Origin: Chara braunii
Taxonomy: Eukaryota; Streptophyta; Charophyceae; Charales; Characeae
Reading direction: 5' to 3'
DNA length: 40,743 nt
Assembly (NCBI GenBank): GCA_003427395.1
Contig: BFEA01000595.1
Coordinates: 270,721-311,463 of the forward strand
Shown: piece after piece, positions 9,902-19,426 of the stretch
How positions within the stretch are numbered: the stretch's first letter is position 1
Layout: the number at the start of each line of letters is the position of its first letter
Made by a program: the position numbers and the translations under genes
Notes under the pieces: generated by a model
What the model was told of the DNA's origin: nothing
Databases searched by the model: none
The model's input: only the letters and a program-made list of their open reading frames with translations

Positions 9902-10978
9902 TTCCCTCCTCCATACTTCGACAGTCCTTTGAGAAGTTCAATCACTCAATCTGGCGCTTTCCTTTCTGCAGTGACTTCTCATACTGAGCGATAACCTTCG
10001 GAGCGGTCTGCATCAGTTCTTCCCGGGTAAACCATCTGTCTTCTTTTCGATCTCCCAAAAGTGCAAACACTGGGGGCGACGGAGGGACCATAGTAGTGAT
10101 TGATGCGAGACATCACAAAGGGTCTTATGGAGAACACATATCTGATTGATCATTCACACAGCGTCCATCCAGGTCGGAGTTGCCAAGGATCAGTGTGATG
10201 TTTGAACTGCACGCGATATTGCAACTTCGACTTAGGAGGACGTCCTCTCCCTGTTGGTCTTGGAACTGGCATTTCTGTGTTCCATGATGTCGTCGATGTC
10301 GACCTCTCCATCCATGGATGGGGGCAGCATTGAGCGACGAGAGGCAAACTGATCATTTTCCTTGAAAGGTGCAAGCTTGGAGGCGTGAAAGACAGGGTAG
10401 GTGCGAAGGTGACCAGGGATCCGTATTACATACAATGGCCCATCCGGATCATTATCGACAATATCTAGAACCTCCCATGGCCCAAAGTACTGTGGCATGA
10501 GCTTGCGGGAGATCCCAGGCTTGAGAAGCCCAAGAGGGGACTGTGTACATGGCTTGTCTCTCTGGCAGACCTGACAAGTCTCCACATACAGCTTGGCATC
10601 TTTCATCACTGTGGGCCACCAGAACTGCTGCAGCAAGTTGGCTGCAGTCTTCTTATACCCGAAATGTCTTGTGGCATCATGACACTCACCTAAGAATAAA
10701 CTAGGCAAAGATTCCCGATTTGGGACACACAACCGTTTATTCCCGACTTTGTCAAGGAACAACAAGCCATTGACCATTTCAAACTCGTCAGAAGTTAGTT
10801 TGTCCTTTGCCTCGAGCCTGCGTATGATCTTTGACATAAATGGATCCTTGCGATAGGCTACCACCAAGGACCGAGTAACATCGTTCGCAAGCCTGAACTT
10901 TGTGATCAGCGCACCCAGGAAGTCCGACCTACGCGGCAACGAATCAACAACTTTGTTATAGTCTCCTTTGATGTACAA
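9902..10978 (-). pseudogene. Element 1 integrase zinc finger fused to pol C-terminus (catalytic core deleted)
   Basis: The minus-strand frame starts with the end of RNase H (YIKGDYNKVVDSLPRR). It contains the HHCC zinc finger of integrase (H100, H105, C135, C138 of the frame from 10978) and reads QSPLGLLKP. At 10516/10517 it jumps directly to GISRKLMPQYFGPW, which normally lies after the integrase core. The D,D,E catalytic domain is therefore missing. The chromodomain-like end follows, with frame loss after MEHR near 10270 and the common insertion after HHTDP. The stop codon is near 9950. Integration activity is impossible. Confidence 0.85.
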
Positions 10979-11586
10979 TCCAACGTTTCAGCGCATCGGA
11001 GAGCACGGCCTTATCCGAGGTTTGATGATCAGTTATGACGTAGAAGAACCTCCCAAGGAGGTAGTGCCTGTAGTGGGTTAGCGCCTTATATGTTGCATAG
11101 AGCTCCTTCTCATAGGTGGACTTAGCCAACTGCTGAGAGGGCATCGTTTTGGACATGTACTCGACCGACCTCAACTTTGGCCCCTCCTGCTGCGCAAGCA
11201 CGGCTCCAATGCCATATTAGCTGGCATTCGTGGTTATTGTAAATGGCGTGTCAAGATTAGGAAGTTCCAAGACCTCATGGTGTGTTAAGGAGTGCTTAAG
11301 ATGTATGAAAGTGGCCTCACACCTGTTTGTCCACTCCCACGGCGTGTCAAGGTGTGTCAGATCGTCAAAGGTGCGGCCACTATGCTATAGTTCTTTACAA
11401 AATTATGGTCATCCCTAAGGAGGACCTCATCTCAGTCACAGACTGAGGACGTGGCCAGTTAAGAATGTTGGCCACCTTCGCGTCATCAAGCTTCAATCCC
11501 TCCGCGGGAATCTCATGACCCAGATACAAGATCCGAGTGGCCAAAATCGCACTTTTCTCGGTTAATCTTGAATTGGTGCTGCTGAA
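10979..11586 (-). pseudogene. Element 1 RNase H and RT connection, frameshifted
   Basis: Minus-strand pieces show LAQQEGPKLRSVEYMSKTMPS, STYEKELYATYKALTHYRHY and TDHQT, the RNase H region of Ty3/Gypsy pol. Upstream pieces match the connection region (LYLGHEIPAEGLKLDDAKV, WPRPQSVTEMR) in other frames. Several frameshifts and stops interrupt it, and the codons after TDHQT are disturbed (TSDKAVLSDALKRW). Confidence 0.8.
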
Positions 11587-12206
11587 TTAAGGGCTTTGTT
11601 TAGATACCCCCATATGCCCCTCAATAATCCTACTAAAGATAAGTATGTCATCGACGGACACGATGACAAACTTGTTTGAGTAGTCATGAAAGATCCGGTT
11701 TATAGCGTGTTGAAATGTGGCAGGAGCATTGCGAAGGCTAAAAGGCATCACCACAAACTCGTACAAACCGTACTTGGTCTTAAAAGTGGTTCTGTGTTGA
11801 TCCTCGGGCCGGATTGCAATCTGATGGTACCCGGACCTCAGATCTATTTTATTGAAGTACAAACACACTTGCACTCGGTCCAACAAGTCATCGATGCGCG
11901 GTAGGGGCTTTGCGTTGTTCATAGTGATGGCATTGACGCACTTGTAGTCAATGCACATCCTTAATGTCCCCCCCTTCTTCGGTACAAATAGGACAGGAGA
12001 TTCGTAAGGGGAGACACTTGGCCGGTCCAACCCTTCTCTATGATTTCCTTGAGTTGCTGGCAAAGCTCATCGAGCTCCGCTGGAGTCATCCGATAGATTC
12101 TACCCTTCGGAATGGTAGACCTTGGGATAATCTCTATCGCGTGGACGACCTCTCTTTGAACAACCCCGTTTGGCTTTTCAAATAGATCAGGGTACTTAGC
12201 GACCAC
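11587..12206 (-). pseudogene. Element 1 reverse transcriptase
   Basis: Two overlapping minus-strand frames carry the Ty3/Gypsy RT core. They include VVQREVVHAIEIIP and KGRIYRMTPAELDEL, then SPVLFVPKKGGTLRMCIDY, YFNKIDLRSGYHQIAI, YEFVVMPF and NAPATFQHAINRIF. The catalytic YxDD box reads SVDD (S codon at 11656-11658), so the conserved tyrosine is lost although both aspartates remain. There is a frameshift near 12000-12060 (QLKEIIEKGW to PSVSPYESP). Its normal role was copying the element RNA into DNA. Confidence 0.9.
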
Positions 12207-12889
12207 TCCCTCTCATCTCTGGAGGCATTTTCACCGGCTCGCCCTCTGCAGAGACATAAACTAAGTATGTACCCACCTTCGGATTTTGCTTATAATAATT
12301 ACAAAATGCGGCCCCACACATGCATCCGTAGGACTCGATCAGACTACTAGCTTTGTACTTGCATAATTTGGCGGTCCTTGACCACTTTTCGGTCCCAGCA
12401 AGACATTGGGAGATTATCACTGACTAGGAATGAAATTCGATGTCTCAGTTTCCCTCTCGCGTACGAGAAACGACACTCAATGTCTTTGAGGTAGTCAGTG
12501 ACTACCATGCGTTGTTTGTTGGCACAGGTCGACTTCACATATCGACTCAGGTGTTGCTCTGGCCCCTGTAAGCGCAACCTCTCAACGCACGCGTGACTGA
12601 TGAAGTTCCTCGTCGAGCAAGTGTCATAGTAGGTCCCGGCCTTGCAGCCGCCTATATCCACCTTGACGATGGACAACTCACCCTTAGGAGCTTTAGACAT
12701 GGCCGCCCAAGAAGCTAGCGGGTCCGATTTAGACCACTGCTCCTCTAGCTCCTCTAAGGACTCAAACACATTCATCGAACAGAGGATTGATTGGTCCAAA
12801 TGTGTTTGCGGGATGAAAACGGAGTCAATAGCTTGGGCCATCTCTCGAGATGGAGGGTGTGTCCACCACCTCGACCTTAGTAGGAACAA
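12196..12889 (-). pseudogene. Element 1 aspartic protease and linker
   Basis: The minus-strand frame from 12889 contains VDIGGCKAGTYYDTCSTRNF. The retropepsin active site D-T/S-G reads DTC here (D codon at 12623-12625). After VSDNLPMS the sequence jumps to WDRKVVK. The related relic at 39799-40300 has LLGMYYLEVAQLQF between these points, so the flap-side ILG region is deleted. A second frame (12196-12420) carries the linker ASSLIESYGCMC and CNYYKQNPK leading to RT. Inactive. Confidence 0.82.
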
Positions 12890-13025
12890 CTACAATTCCT
12901 ACTGGCCTGCCGTGTTTTCCAAAGCAGTGTCAAAACTGTTGGTGACATTGCTACTCGGGGGAAGCGGAGGAGACCAACACCCGCCCCATCGTAGGCGGGA
13001 TCTTTTCCGTCACCTTCTTGTTTCG

Positions 13026-13067
13026 ACACTTTAATTGGTTATGGCCATATTGGCGAGAGCGGAGACA
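13026..13067 (-). pseudogene. Element 1 gag zinc knuckle, degenerate
   Basis: On the minus strand it reads CLRSRQYGHNQLKC. A CX2CX4HX4C nucleocapsid knuckle would need Cys where Ser stands (fourth position). The other ligands C, H and C are in register. Basic residues follow (RNKK). Confidence 0.7.
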
Positions 13068-14664
13068 AGCTGACCGGGAGTAATGGTTTCTCCACACGTC
13101 CTTAATAAAGCTCGCTTTCTCCCATGGAGGAGCGTTGGGGTCCACTTGACTCCTATATCAGGAGCCTCCGCGGCCTTTACCGGTCGCCTTAGCTTTTTTT
13201 GCACAGAGGCAACGACTGTTCCACCCCCTGAAGCTTTTGTGCTGCTCGACTCTGACCCTATTCCCTCGTGGAAGTCATCACCTAACTCTATAGTTGAACC
13301 ATCGTTATCGACGAACATGACACGCCCCTTAGCCCTCCAGTTAGGACGCCGTGACTTATTCCTACCGTCCGTAGTGGGTTGGTGCCAATGCCCGACCTTT
13401 GCCTCTAGATCAAAGGCCTTCTTGCCAAACGAAGGAAAGTTGTATACAGTGATCATGGCCTTGCCTGCCAACGGATTCGTGAGCTCTATGGGAAGATATC
13501 TCAGGTAAGCGGCAAGCAAGACCAGGGGGTTCAATGTACACAGATCAGACGTTTAACTGTCTGTGGCATCCCTTACTGTCCTGAACTTTCTTGAGCTCAG
13601 AGTCAGGATCGCATTAGTGGCCTTTTGAGCCTCTTGTGGATCATGCCACCTTTCCTTCACCAACTTGAGGAAGTCATCCATTTCTGGGTGACTACCCAAG
13701 CGCGGAAGTCGTGATCGTATCCTTGTAGCTGTACATATCCACTTAGCCACCTTGCTGCACTCCCCTCCAGGTAGGAGGCAGCCACAAACACTTCCTCGTG
13801 ATGCAAGGTTAACTTGCACTTCACACAGATTGGCACTGACCTCAACCATGTGTTGAGGTCCTCACCCCACTTATCTCTTGAGAAGGGTTTAGGTGAAGCA
13901 ATGGCAGTCTTGGGAAACCACTGTTCGTATCCCGACGCCTGTACTACTCCAGGCTGTGGACCTCGGGGTGCAGGCTGTTGCACTAGCTGGTGCTGGGGTT
14001 GTGTACCTTGCGGCCGTGCTGGCTGTGAGACGGCAGGCTGCCCAATTACGATAGTCTGCAACGGAGGTTGGGAAAACAGTCTGAACATGAACCTGTACAA
14101 TAAGACCGACTATTAACCCGCCTGTCAAAGGCATACCTAGTAGCGAAGCGGCCTGCACCGGAGCTGGAGATACTGCAAATGGGGATACTCCAGTCACCGG
14201 TGGGACAAAAGGAGGAGGCTATACCATAGGCCAAACACAGGGCCTTGATGGTGATGGTGTGACCTGAACTCGCCCAACCAGCACGACCAGGCTCCGCTGA
14301 ATGTCCTGCAAGAGCGACGTGTGGTAGTCCTGCATCTCTACTACATCTAACAAGGCTGTCCTCACTGTCTTCACATCATCATCCATATGAGTCAGGTCCA
14401 TCTCCTCTCTTTAATGTCCGTTTGTCTCCGCTGCATCCCAGACCTTCTTCGCATCATCCTCTCCTTCTCTCCCTGTATCTTATCTAACGCCTTTTGTAGC
14501 TGTGCCTCATGAGCACTCACTCTCTGTATGGTGACCTCCTCGGGAGTTAACACTAACGTTTGGCTTGCCATAATGCCAGCGGACCGACTCAGGGTCTGTG
14601 CGACCGTCGCCCCAACAGTTCTTGAACTACTGACCTGGGAACTTTGCTGCGCAGCGGTTGCCAT
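13031..14664 (-). pseudogene. Element 1 gag, frameshifted
   Basis: Successive minus-strand frames make up one broken gag. The start MATAAQQSSQ at 14664 leads into a coiled, charged stretch, then a Gln/Pro-rich linker. The capsid domain follows (KPFSRDKWGEDLNTWLRSVP, FVAASYLEGSAARWLSG, KERWHDPQEAQKATNAIL, RKFRTVRDATDS), then a basic C-terminal region. Frame changes occur near 14400, 14220, 14090, 13850 and 13545. The homologous segment RWHDPQGAQKAMNAI appears again in the + strand relic at 38830, so both belong to one family. Confidence 0.85.
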
Positions 14665-14961
14665 GGCTTGCGAAGGCTTTGCTTGCCTCTACGTCCCTAG
14701 CCCTCCGCTGCTGCTGCTGCTGCTTCTCCCTAAGCTGGCGGAACAAAAATCGGTCACCCTTTGGTCCTAATGCTAAATGGACCAATGGGCGTCTTGATGG
14801 ACGCAAGATCCCGTCCGGGTTGGGATTCTCCCTGTCGCTTATAAGCTACAGAACTGTGCAGTGCCTGCACAAGGATAAACTCAGGTGCCTACTGCAGCGT
14901 AGTCCTTAGACCGATTAATCGGTGGCAATGACATAGTATACGCATTTGGGTCCAACGGTAG

Positions 14962-15108
14962 GTCCAAATGTCAACAAACGCAGAATCACAGAAAGAAGCA
15001 CGTCTAATTATGATTTCTCATCGCAATCTTTTATCTCCAGCGACAGGCGATCCGATTACTTTACCTAGTCAAGATATGCTATTAGGATTATATATGCTAA
15101 CACTTGAA
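14962..15108 (+). pseudogene. rpoC1: Plastid rpoC1-like fragment (probable NUPT)
   Basis: A + strand frame reads [19 protein letters not shown], then [17 protein letters not shown] and LLGLYML. This is the conserved stretch of bacterial-type RNA polymerase beta' just after the NADFDGD region, and it best resembles plastid rpoC1. The stretch is AT-rich (many TTA/ATA codons), unlike the GC-richer retroelement on both sides. Similarity starts near 14962 and stops near 15108; about 48 codons remain. It sits in the element 1 leader, antisense to the element. A fragment only, not a gene. Confidence 0.72.
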
Positions 15109-15500
15109 GACTTCCAAAAGGTTAAGAGTAACATACCTCAAAATAGCTGCCCCCAACCACAAATAATCTCACCAGATGACTTGACGCCGATTGTGGTGAC
15201 CAAGCATTGCTTTGGCACAACCAGCATTACACTGTCGTTCCACCTCAGCATCAATCACACATCAGATAGTTCTCATCACACTGTGAAACACCCAAATGTG
15301 TATAAGAGACAGTCACACTGTGAAACACCCAAAATCACCTCGTAGCTTCCTGGCGATAACCCTCTCTGCCTGGGTCGCCTGGGTTGCCTGCTTGCCTTCG
15401 CCCTCCTCACTACACACTTCCTACGGCCGCTCACCCAGCAGACCTCATGCATATACCGCATAGGTAGAAGACAAGCGCCAGATTAGCGCAACGTACCACA
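15109..15500 (-). other. Element 1 leader (5' untranslated region)
   Basis: The region between the primer binding site and gag, interrupted by the rpoC1-like fragment and the adapter remnant. No gene recognised. The + strand frame continuing from rpoC1 past 15108 has no further beta' similarity. Confidence 0.55.
15276..15333. other. Tn5 mosaic-end-like adapter remnant flanked by a 21-bp repeat
   Basis: Positions 15294-15312 match the 19-bp Tn5 mosaic end AGATGTGTATAAGAGACAG at 18 of 19 bases. The same 21 bases, starting TCACACTGTGAAACACCC, lie immediately before (15276-15296) and after (15313-15333). This is what a residual tagmentation adapter joined to overlapping reads would look like. 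Treat it as a library or assembly artefact. Confidence 0.85.
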
Positions 15501-15512
15501 ACTGCGATACCA
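15501..15512 (-). promoter_or_regulatory. Element 1 primer binding site (degenerate)
   Basis: Read on the minus strand, the LTR ends CCTTGCA and is followed by TTT and then TGGTATCGCAGT. The first seven bases match the initiator-Met tRNA complement TGGTATCAGAGC, after which it diverges. The position, three bases inside the LTR edge, is right for a minus-strand DNA primer site. Confidence 0.65.
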
Positions 15513-15515
15513 AAA

Positions 15516-16501
15516 TGCAAGGAAAATGAGCGATAGCGAATTCCAGAAACCAAGTAGCATCATACACATGAAACCAGATGGTCGTGACCTCGAACCAAAA
15601 GCAGAATTGCAACTTGAGTTCCACCAAATAAGAGCACTACGAAAGCTCACAAATGATAATGTTGGAATAGTCTCATCATCATCAACAATGAACCAATGTC
15701 GATTCCCTATGTGGTGCTTTGCGCCCAAACTACGAATGGCAAATCCTATCTAGCCTATCTACAATGCCGCTGGTGACGTCAACAGCTCCCCGAAGTACGA
15801 GCAGATCTCGATCAATACCGTTGGCCTCAAGCGCCAGGTATGTCTCACGCATCACTCACAACCTCGATCTCGCCAATGCCGTTCCCCTCAAGCACCAAGT
15901 ATGTCTCATGCGTCACTCACAACCTCGATCCCTCACACAGATGCCACGTGCACCCAAGGACCACCATGTGCCCATCCAACACCTCGCAGGTGAGCTCGAC
16001 GATGGCTGCCTGCGTGTACCCTATTCGCCCGTGAGCGAGTGGGCGCTTGCCTGCCAGTAGCGCAGCAGCGCTTGCGCAACATGTAGCAAGTGCCCGAATG
16101 TCGAATGTAGGGGGAGGCACTTTCCTTTATGGAAGTGGGCTGCTTGCTGCGTGCTGCCTGGCTGCGCCGGGCCCCTGCCCAGGAGCTTTCAGTAGGCCCG
16201 AAGTGGCTGAGCCCCGGTCCAAGGGAATCAGGCACAGGGCCTGGGGTGGTTACCCATGTCCAACTGCCAGCGGCCTGTGTGCAGCCCATGCCCCGTGTTT
16301 AGCCCAAGGCCTGCCTCAGATACATTTGGAAAAATGCAGGCAGGGCCTGGGCTCTCTCAACCAACTGGCGATGCTCAACTGCCTGAATTTCCGAGTTGCG
16401 TGGAAAGCCCCAAATAGGCCTCTCGTTCCCTGTCAAGCCTGTTGTCACTTAGGGCGGCCGATATTGCTGAAAACAAGGCCCAATAGGGATCATCGAGGCC
16501 A
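15516..16501 (-). repeat. Element 1, 5' LTR (about 986 bp)
   Basis: Homologous to 6158-7055. It ends (minus strand) with CCTTGCA at 15516. The upstream edge is eroded: similarity to the other copies fades near GGCCTCGATGA at about 16501, and the canonical TGCGAGG start is not visible. It retains the 88 bp missing from the 3' LTR. No target-site duplication can be matched to 6153-6157. Confidence 0.78.
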
Positions 16502-16816
16502 AACACGGACTGAGACACAACTGATTTTTGAGTTTTGCTCATGGAATGTATGTCTTACCGAGTTTTCCGCTTGTTGCTGAGTTTTCTAAGTCTGTGTGGG
16601 TGCATGCTTGCTGGTCTGCATGCCTGTCTGAGTGCTTGTCGGCTTCAGTGTGTATCTGACCCGCAAGGGCACTTGGTTGTGCGGAGGGCCCGAAGGGCCG
16701 GTACGTACTTGTGGCCATGACATTGAGGGTTGCAGTGGGGAAAACATTCAAGTGGTGGGGAAAGAGGCCGCGACACTCAGAACAACGGAAAACACTCACG
16801 TAGCAGGTAGGCCGGT
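16502..16816. other. Unassigned sequence
   Basis: I see no gene, repeat or mobile-element landmark between the eroded LTR edge and the first long direct repeat. Confidence 0.5.
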
Positions 16817-16943
16817 ACCACACCACGTAGAGGTAGATGTGTCGGGTACTCTAGGCTGAGCAGAAGAAGACAAAAGTTGACATTTTTAGAGGCCCAGCAG
16901 TTGTCTAGGTGGGTATCAATCCAACCAGTCTAAGTCTAGGGCC
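16817..16943. repeat. Direct repeat R1 (pairs with 17430-17550)
   Basis: About 125 bp starting ACCACACCA and containing TCTAGGCTGAGCAGAAGA and ATTTTTAGAGGCCCA. It recurs in the same orientation at 17430-17550, directly before the right arm of the inverted repeat. R1 and R2 may be ends of a common parent element that carried the inverted segment. Confidence 0.75.
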
Positions 16944-17153
16944 TGTACGGGTAATATCGGAGTCTGCAATGATGGTTCCCTTTGAAAGGGAGGGGGGTTG
17001 CTTGGAGGCCACGCGGCCTAGGAAGTCACTCGCCAAGAGGCAAGCTCATTGTCGGTGTGGAAGTTTGGCGACACACTGGTTGGAGCACTCGCTGGAGCAG
17101 CACTAGCTTCGAGCAGCGCTGCTGGGGAAGGAGCAAGGACACGGGGAGAAGAA

Positions 17154-17375
17154 CACCAGGACTAGGAACGGGGAGCGCCAAAGGTACTTACCTAGCTATG
17201 GAGGTTGCGATCTTCATCACCTTGGTGGTTGCTGCAGCAGGAAGGCCCCAACTGGGGTAGAGCTACACCAAGAAGCTTCGAGGTAGAGTTGGGCACGGCG
17301 GCTTGAGCTAGAGCAGCCATGGCTGCTTTGTGTTGTCCTTCGCACAACAGGGCGATGCCCCGGTAGTCCGCCATA
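17154..17375 (-). repeat. Inverted-repeat left arm with exon-like fragment
   Basis: 222 bp that is the reverse complement of 17551-17772 at roughly 90 percent by eye. On the minus strand it encodes MADYRGIALLCEGQHKAAMA and continues through SKLLGVALPQLGPSCC. It ends in a splice-donor-like AG-GTAAGTACC near 17190. The protein is not recognised. The arrangement suggests that a host exon with its donor was captured and duplicated head to head. Confidence 0.8.
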
Positions 17376-17429
17376 TCCTCGACCTTGGAAGGAGAAGGAA
17401 GAAGGGCGGCCATGGCTATGGAGGCCCGT

Positions 17430-17550
17430 ACCACACCAAGTAGAGATAGATGTGTTGGGTAGTCTAGGCTGAGCAGAAGACAACAGTTGGCATTTTTAGA
17501 GGCCCAATAGTTGTCTAGGCGCGTATCAATCCAACAGTGAGTCTAGGGGC
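17430..17550. repeat. Direct repeat R2 inside the inverted-repeat spacer
   Basis: Second copy of R1 (16817-16943). A 39-bp flanking piece beginning GAGAAGGAAGAAGGGCGGCC also occurs twice, at 17392-17430 and 17772-17810, after the left and right arms respectively. Confidence 0.75.
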
Positions 17551-17772
17551 TATGGCAGACTACCAGGGCATCGCCCTGCTGTGCAAAGGAGAACACAAAG
17601 CAGCCATGGCTGCTCTAGCTCAGGCTGCCATGCCTAACTCTACCTCAAAGCTTCTTGGTGTAGCTCTACCCCAACTGGGGCCTTCCTGCTGCAGCAACCA
17701 CCAAGGTGATGAAGTTGGGAACCACCATAGCCAGGTAAGTACCTTTGGCGCTCCCCCTTCCTGGTCCTGGTG
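17551..17772 (+). repeat. Inverted-repeat right arm with exon-like fragment
   Basis: The + strand frame MADYQGIALLCKGEHKAAMA matches the left arm with a few amino-acid changes (R/Q, E/K, Q/E, V/M) and ends NHHSQ before a perfect donor, CAG-GTAAGT, at about 17731-17739. Transcription through both arms would give a long hairpin RNA. The two copies have diverged, so the duplication is not recent and not an assembly fold-back. Confidence 0.8.
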
Positions 17773-17863
17773 AGAAGGAAGAAGGGCGGCCATGACTATG
17801 GTGGACCGCATGTGATACCTGTAGTAGAAAAGGTTTTTAGACATAGATTCTGGTTCAGCCATT

Positions 17864-17887
17864 CAACATTATTATTATTATTATTAT
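17864..17887. repeat. (ATT)n microsatellite
   Basis: Short ATT trinucleotide run followed by a T tract, inside the presumed LTR of element 2. Confidence 0.9.
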
Positions 17888-18122
17888 TTTTTGATTGAAT
17901 AAGAAGGGAGGAGATCAGGAGGAGGAGAGTGGTTGGCGAAGAAGAAGAGCATTATCATTGGTCTATGCTGGTGTACGTCATCTTCTTCTTCTTTCTTTCT
18001 TTAGTCTTCTTCTTCTTCTTTCCCTCTCTCTCCTGTCAAGTTCATTCATTTTTTTTTTGCAATTGGACGACATTGTACTTTTTGATGAATGTGTACTTCG
18101 AAATTGGCCAGGATCTTAACAT

Positions 18123-18134
18123 TGGTATCAGAGC
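18123..18134 (+). promoter_or_regulatory. Element 2 primer binding site (initiator Met tRNA)
   Basis: TGGTATCAGAGC, 12 of 12 bases complementary to the 3' end of initiator-Met tRNA, one base after an LTR ending in CA. It defines element 2 orientation and its LTR boundary. Confidence 0.92.
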
Positions 18135-18167
18135 GGATTCTGCTTGCTGGTGAGAGTTTACTTATCC

Positions 18168-18219
18168 ACCCTAACCCTAACCTAAGTGGTTAGGGCTGAC
18201 CGCTTAGGGTTAGGGTTGG
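18168..18219. repeat. Telomere-like inverted repeat in the element 2 leader
   Basis: ACCCTAACCCTAACCTAAG (18168-18186) and CTTAGGGTTAGGGTTGG (18203-18219) can pair as a stem of about 17 bp with a 16-base loop. It lies 34 bases after the primer site. The unit is TTAGGG-like, with only two repeats per arm. Confidence 0.7.
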
Positions 18220-19426
18220 TCCGAAGTGGGAAGTGGGATGGCGTGGATTAGGGAATCTGCCCCCACCTGGTTAGGTTGTGTTGGGTCGACACTGAACCTG
18301 ACCAGGTTGATTGAGATTGAGCTTGTGGTGGCGAGACACATCAAGAAGACTTCATGCGACAATTTGAGAGAGGCGACAGTGAGAGGCACTAGCACCTGGA
18401 ATTAGACCTAAGGGAGACACTTGGTGACTTAAGGGCCTGCCTCAAGTAGGCGATCTTGAGGGACGTATCCATTTTGCATCTATGGACTGGAAGCTCCTAC
18501 GGCGTTCTTCAGCATCGGCGGGGGATCCGGCCTCGCACTTCGGTGTTGGAGTCTGACCCTCCTACATGTTAGGATATAAGTGTAGAGGTAGCGAATAGGG
18601 TTAGGAGGACCATATGAGAAAGGGGGGGTGAGTTATACTTCATCTCAGAGTCTGGGCCACTCAGGTAAGTGCCGTGCCTCTGAGGGTTGCCCATGTGTGT
18701 TGTTTGTCCTGTTGGGGTACTTATGGGTCTCTTTTCTGTGTGCATTGGTGTGCAAACTGCTTACTGACCTGATGGATCTAAAGATGAAGTATCTTGCTTT
18801 GAATGCCATATCTTTCTATGATGCTTTTTATTATGAATGGATGTAAATTCGTTTCTCAGCACGGTAGAGGCAAAAAGTAGGACCTTGTGGTACTCGTTTT
18901 GCTTGGGACTTGGTCTCGACCTACGTGGGACCCATAGGGACTCAGTGGGACCGGCACCAAACAAGAAGGGCCCTTTGGACTCAAATCTGTTGACGTAGTG
19001 TCGCTCTTTTTTCTATCTGGAATTCGTTACTTTTCTTTTTTATTAGAGCACTCGCTGTCAAGGGGATATCGATTAAGATGTTTTGGGGACTGATGGCGCA
19101 CAATCCAATGCCCGACCTATACCTTATGCACTACTCAATTCTCCATCGCTGTATGTTGTTACTTGTAGTCTAATTTGCTATACTTTGATGGTGCTGGTCG
19201 GATTAGGCTCGAGGGGATCTCGTACTTGGTCTGAACGGACTAAGACGTGGAGTCGGAACTCTCGTTTGAATTATCTTTATTTTTTTATTTAGTTTCTCTC
19301 GAGTCCAAATATTTTGCCGCTCTGGCTAGGAGTTCTACCTTCTCTTATTGTGCTTTCAGTTGTTTCTTTGACTGAAATCTTTTATGCCCGTGATGACGTG
19401 CGGACACGAGATAAGAGAGAGAGGCC
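18220..19426 (+). other. Element 2 leader
   Basis: Noncoding stretch between the primer site and gag, about 1.2 kb. Short frames here show no recognisable domain. Confidence 0.55.

Larger units (their letters stand above)
6158..16501 (-). mobile_element. Element 1: minus-strand Ty3/Gypsy (chromovirus-type) retrotransposon, rearranged and dead
   Basis: In minus-strand order: 5' LTR (16501-15516), primer site, leader, gag, zinc knuckle, protease, reverse transcriptase, RNase H, integrase zinc finger, pol C-terminus with chromodomain-like end, then a 3' LTR (7055-6158). The order PR-RT-RH-INT defines Ty3/Gypsy. Every domain carries frameshifts or lost catalytic residues. The integrase core is deleted, and pol C-terminus plus part of the LTR is repeated between the integrase and the real 3' LTR. 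The LTRs differ at about a dozen positions in their first 180 bp, plus an 88-bp indel, so the insertion is old. Confidence 0.88.

Noticed and set aside
15276-15333. Natural transposon footprint or target duplication
   Set aside because: The core matches the Tn5 mosaic end used in sequencing libraries, so an artefact is far likelier.
14968-15345. Functional 125-residue gene
   Set aside because: Only the first third resembles rpoC1; it lacks both ends of the protein and lies inside a retroelement leader.
18168-18219. Interstitial telomere
   Set aside because: Only two units per arm in inverted orientation; too short to be a telomere remnant with any confidence.
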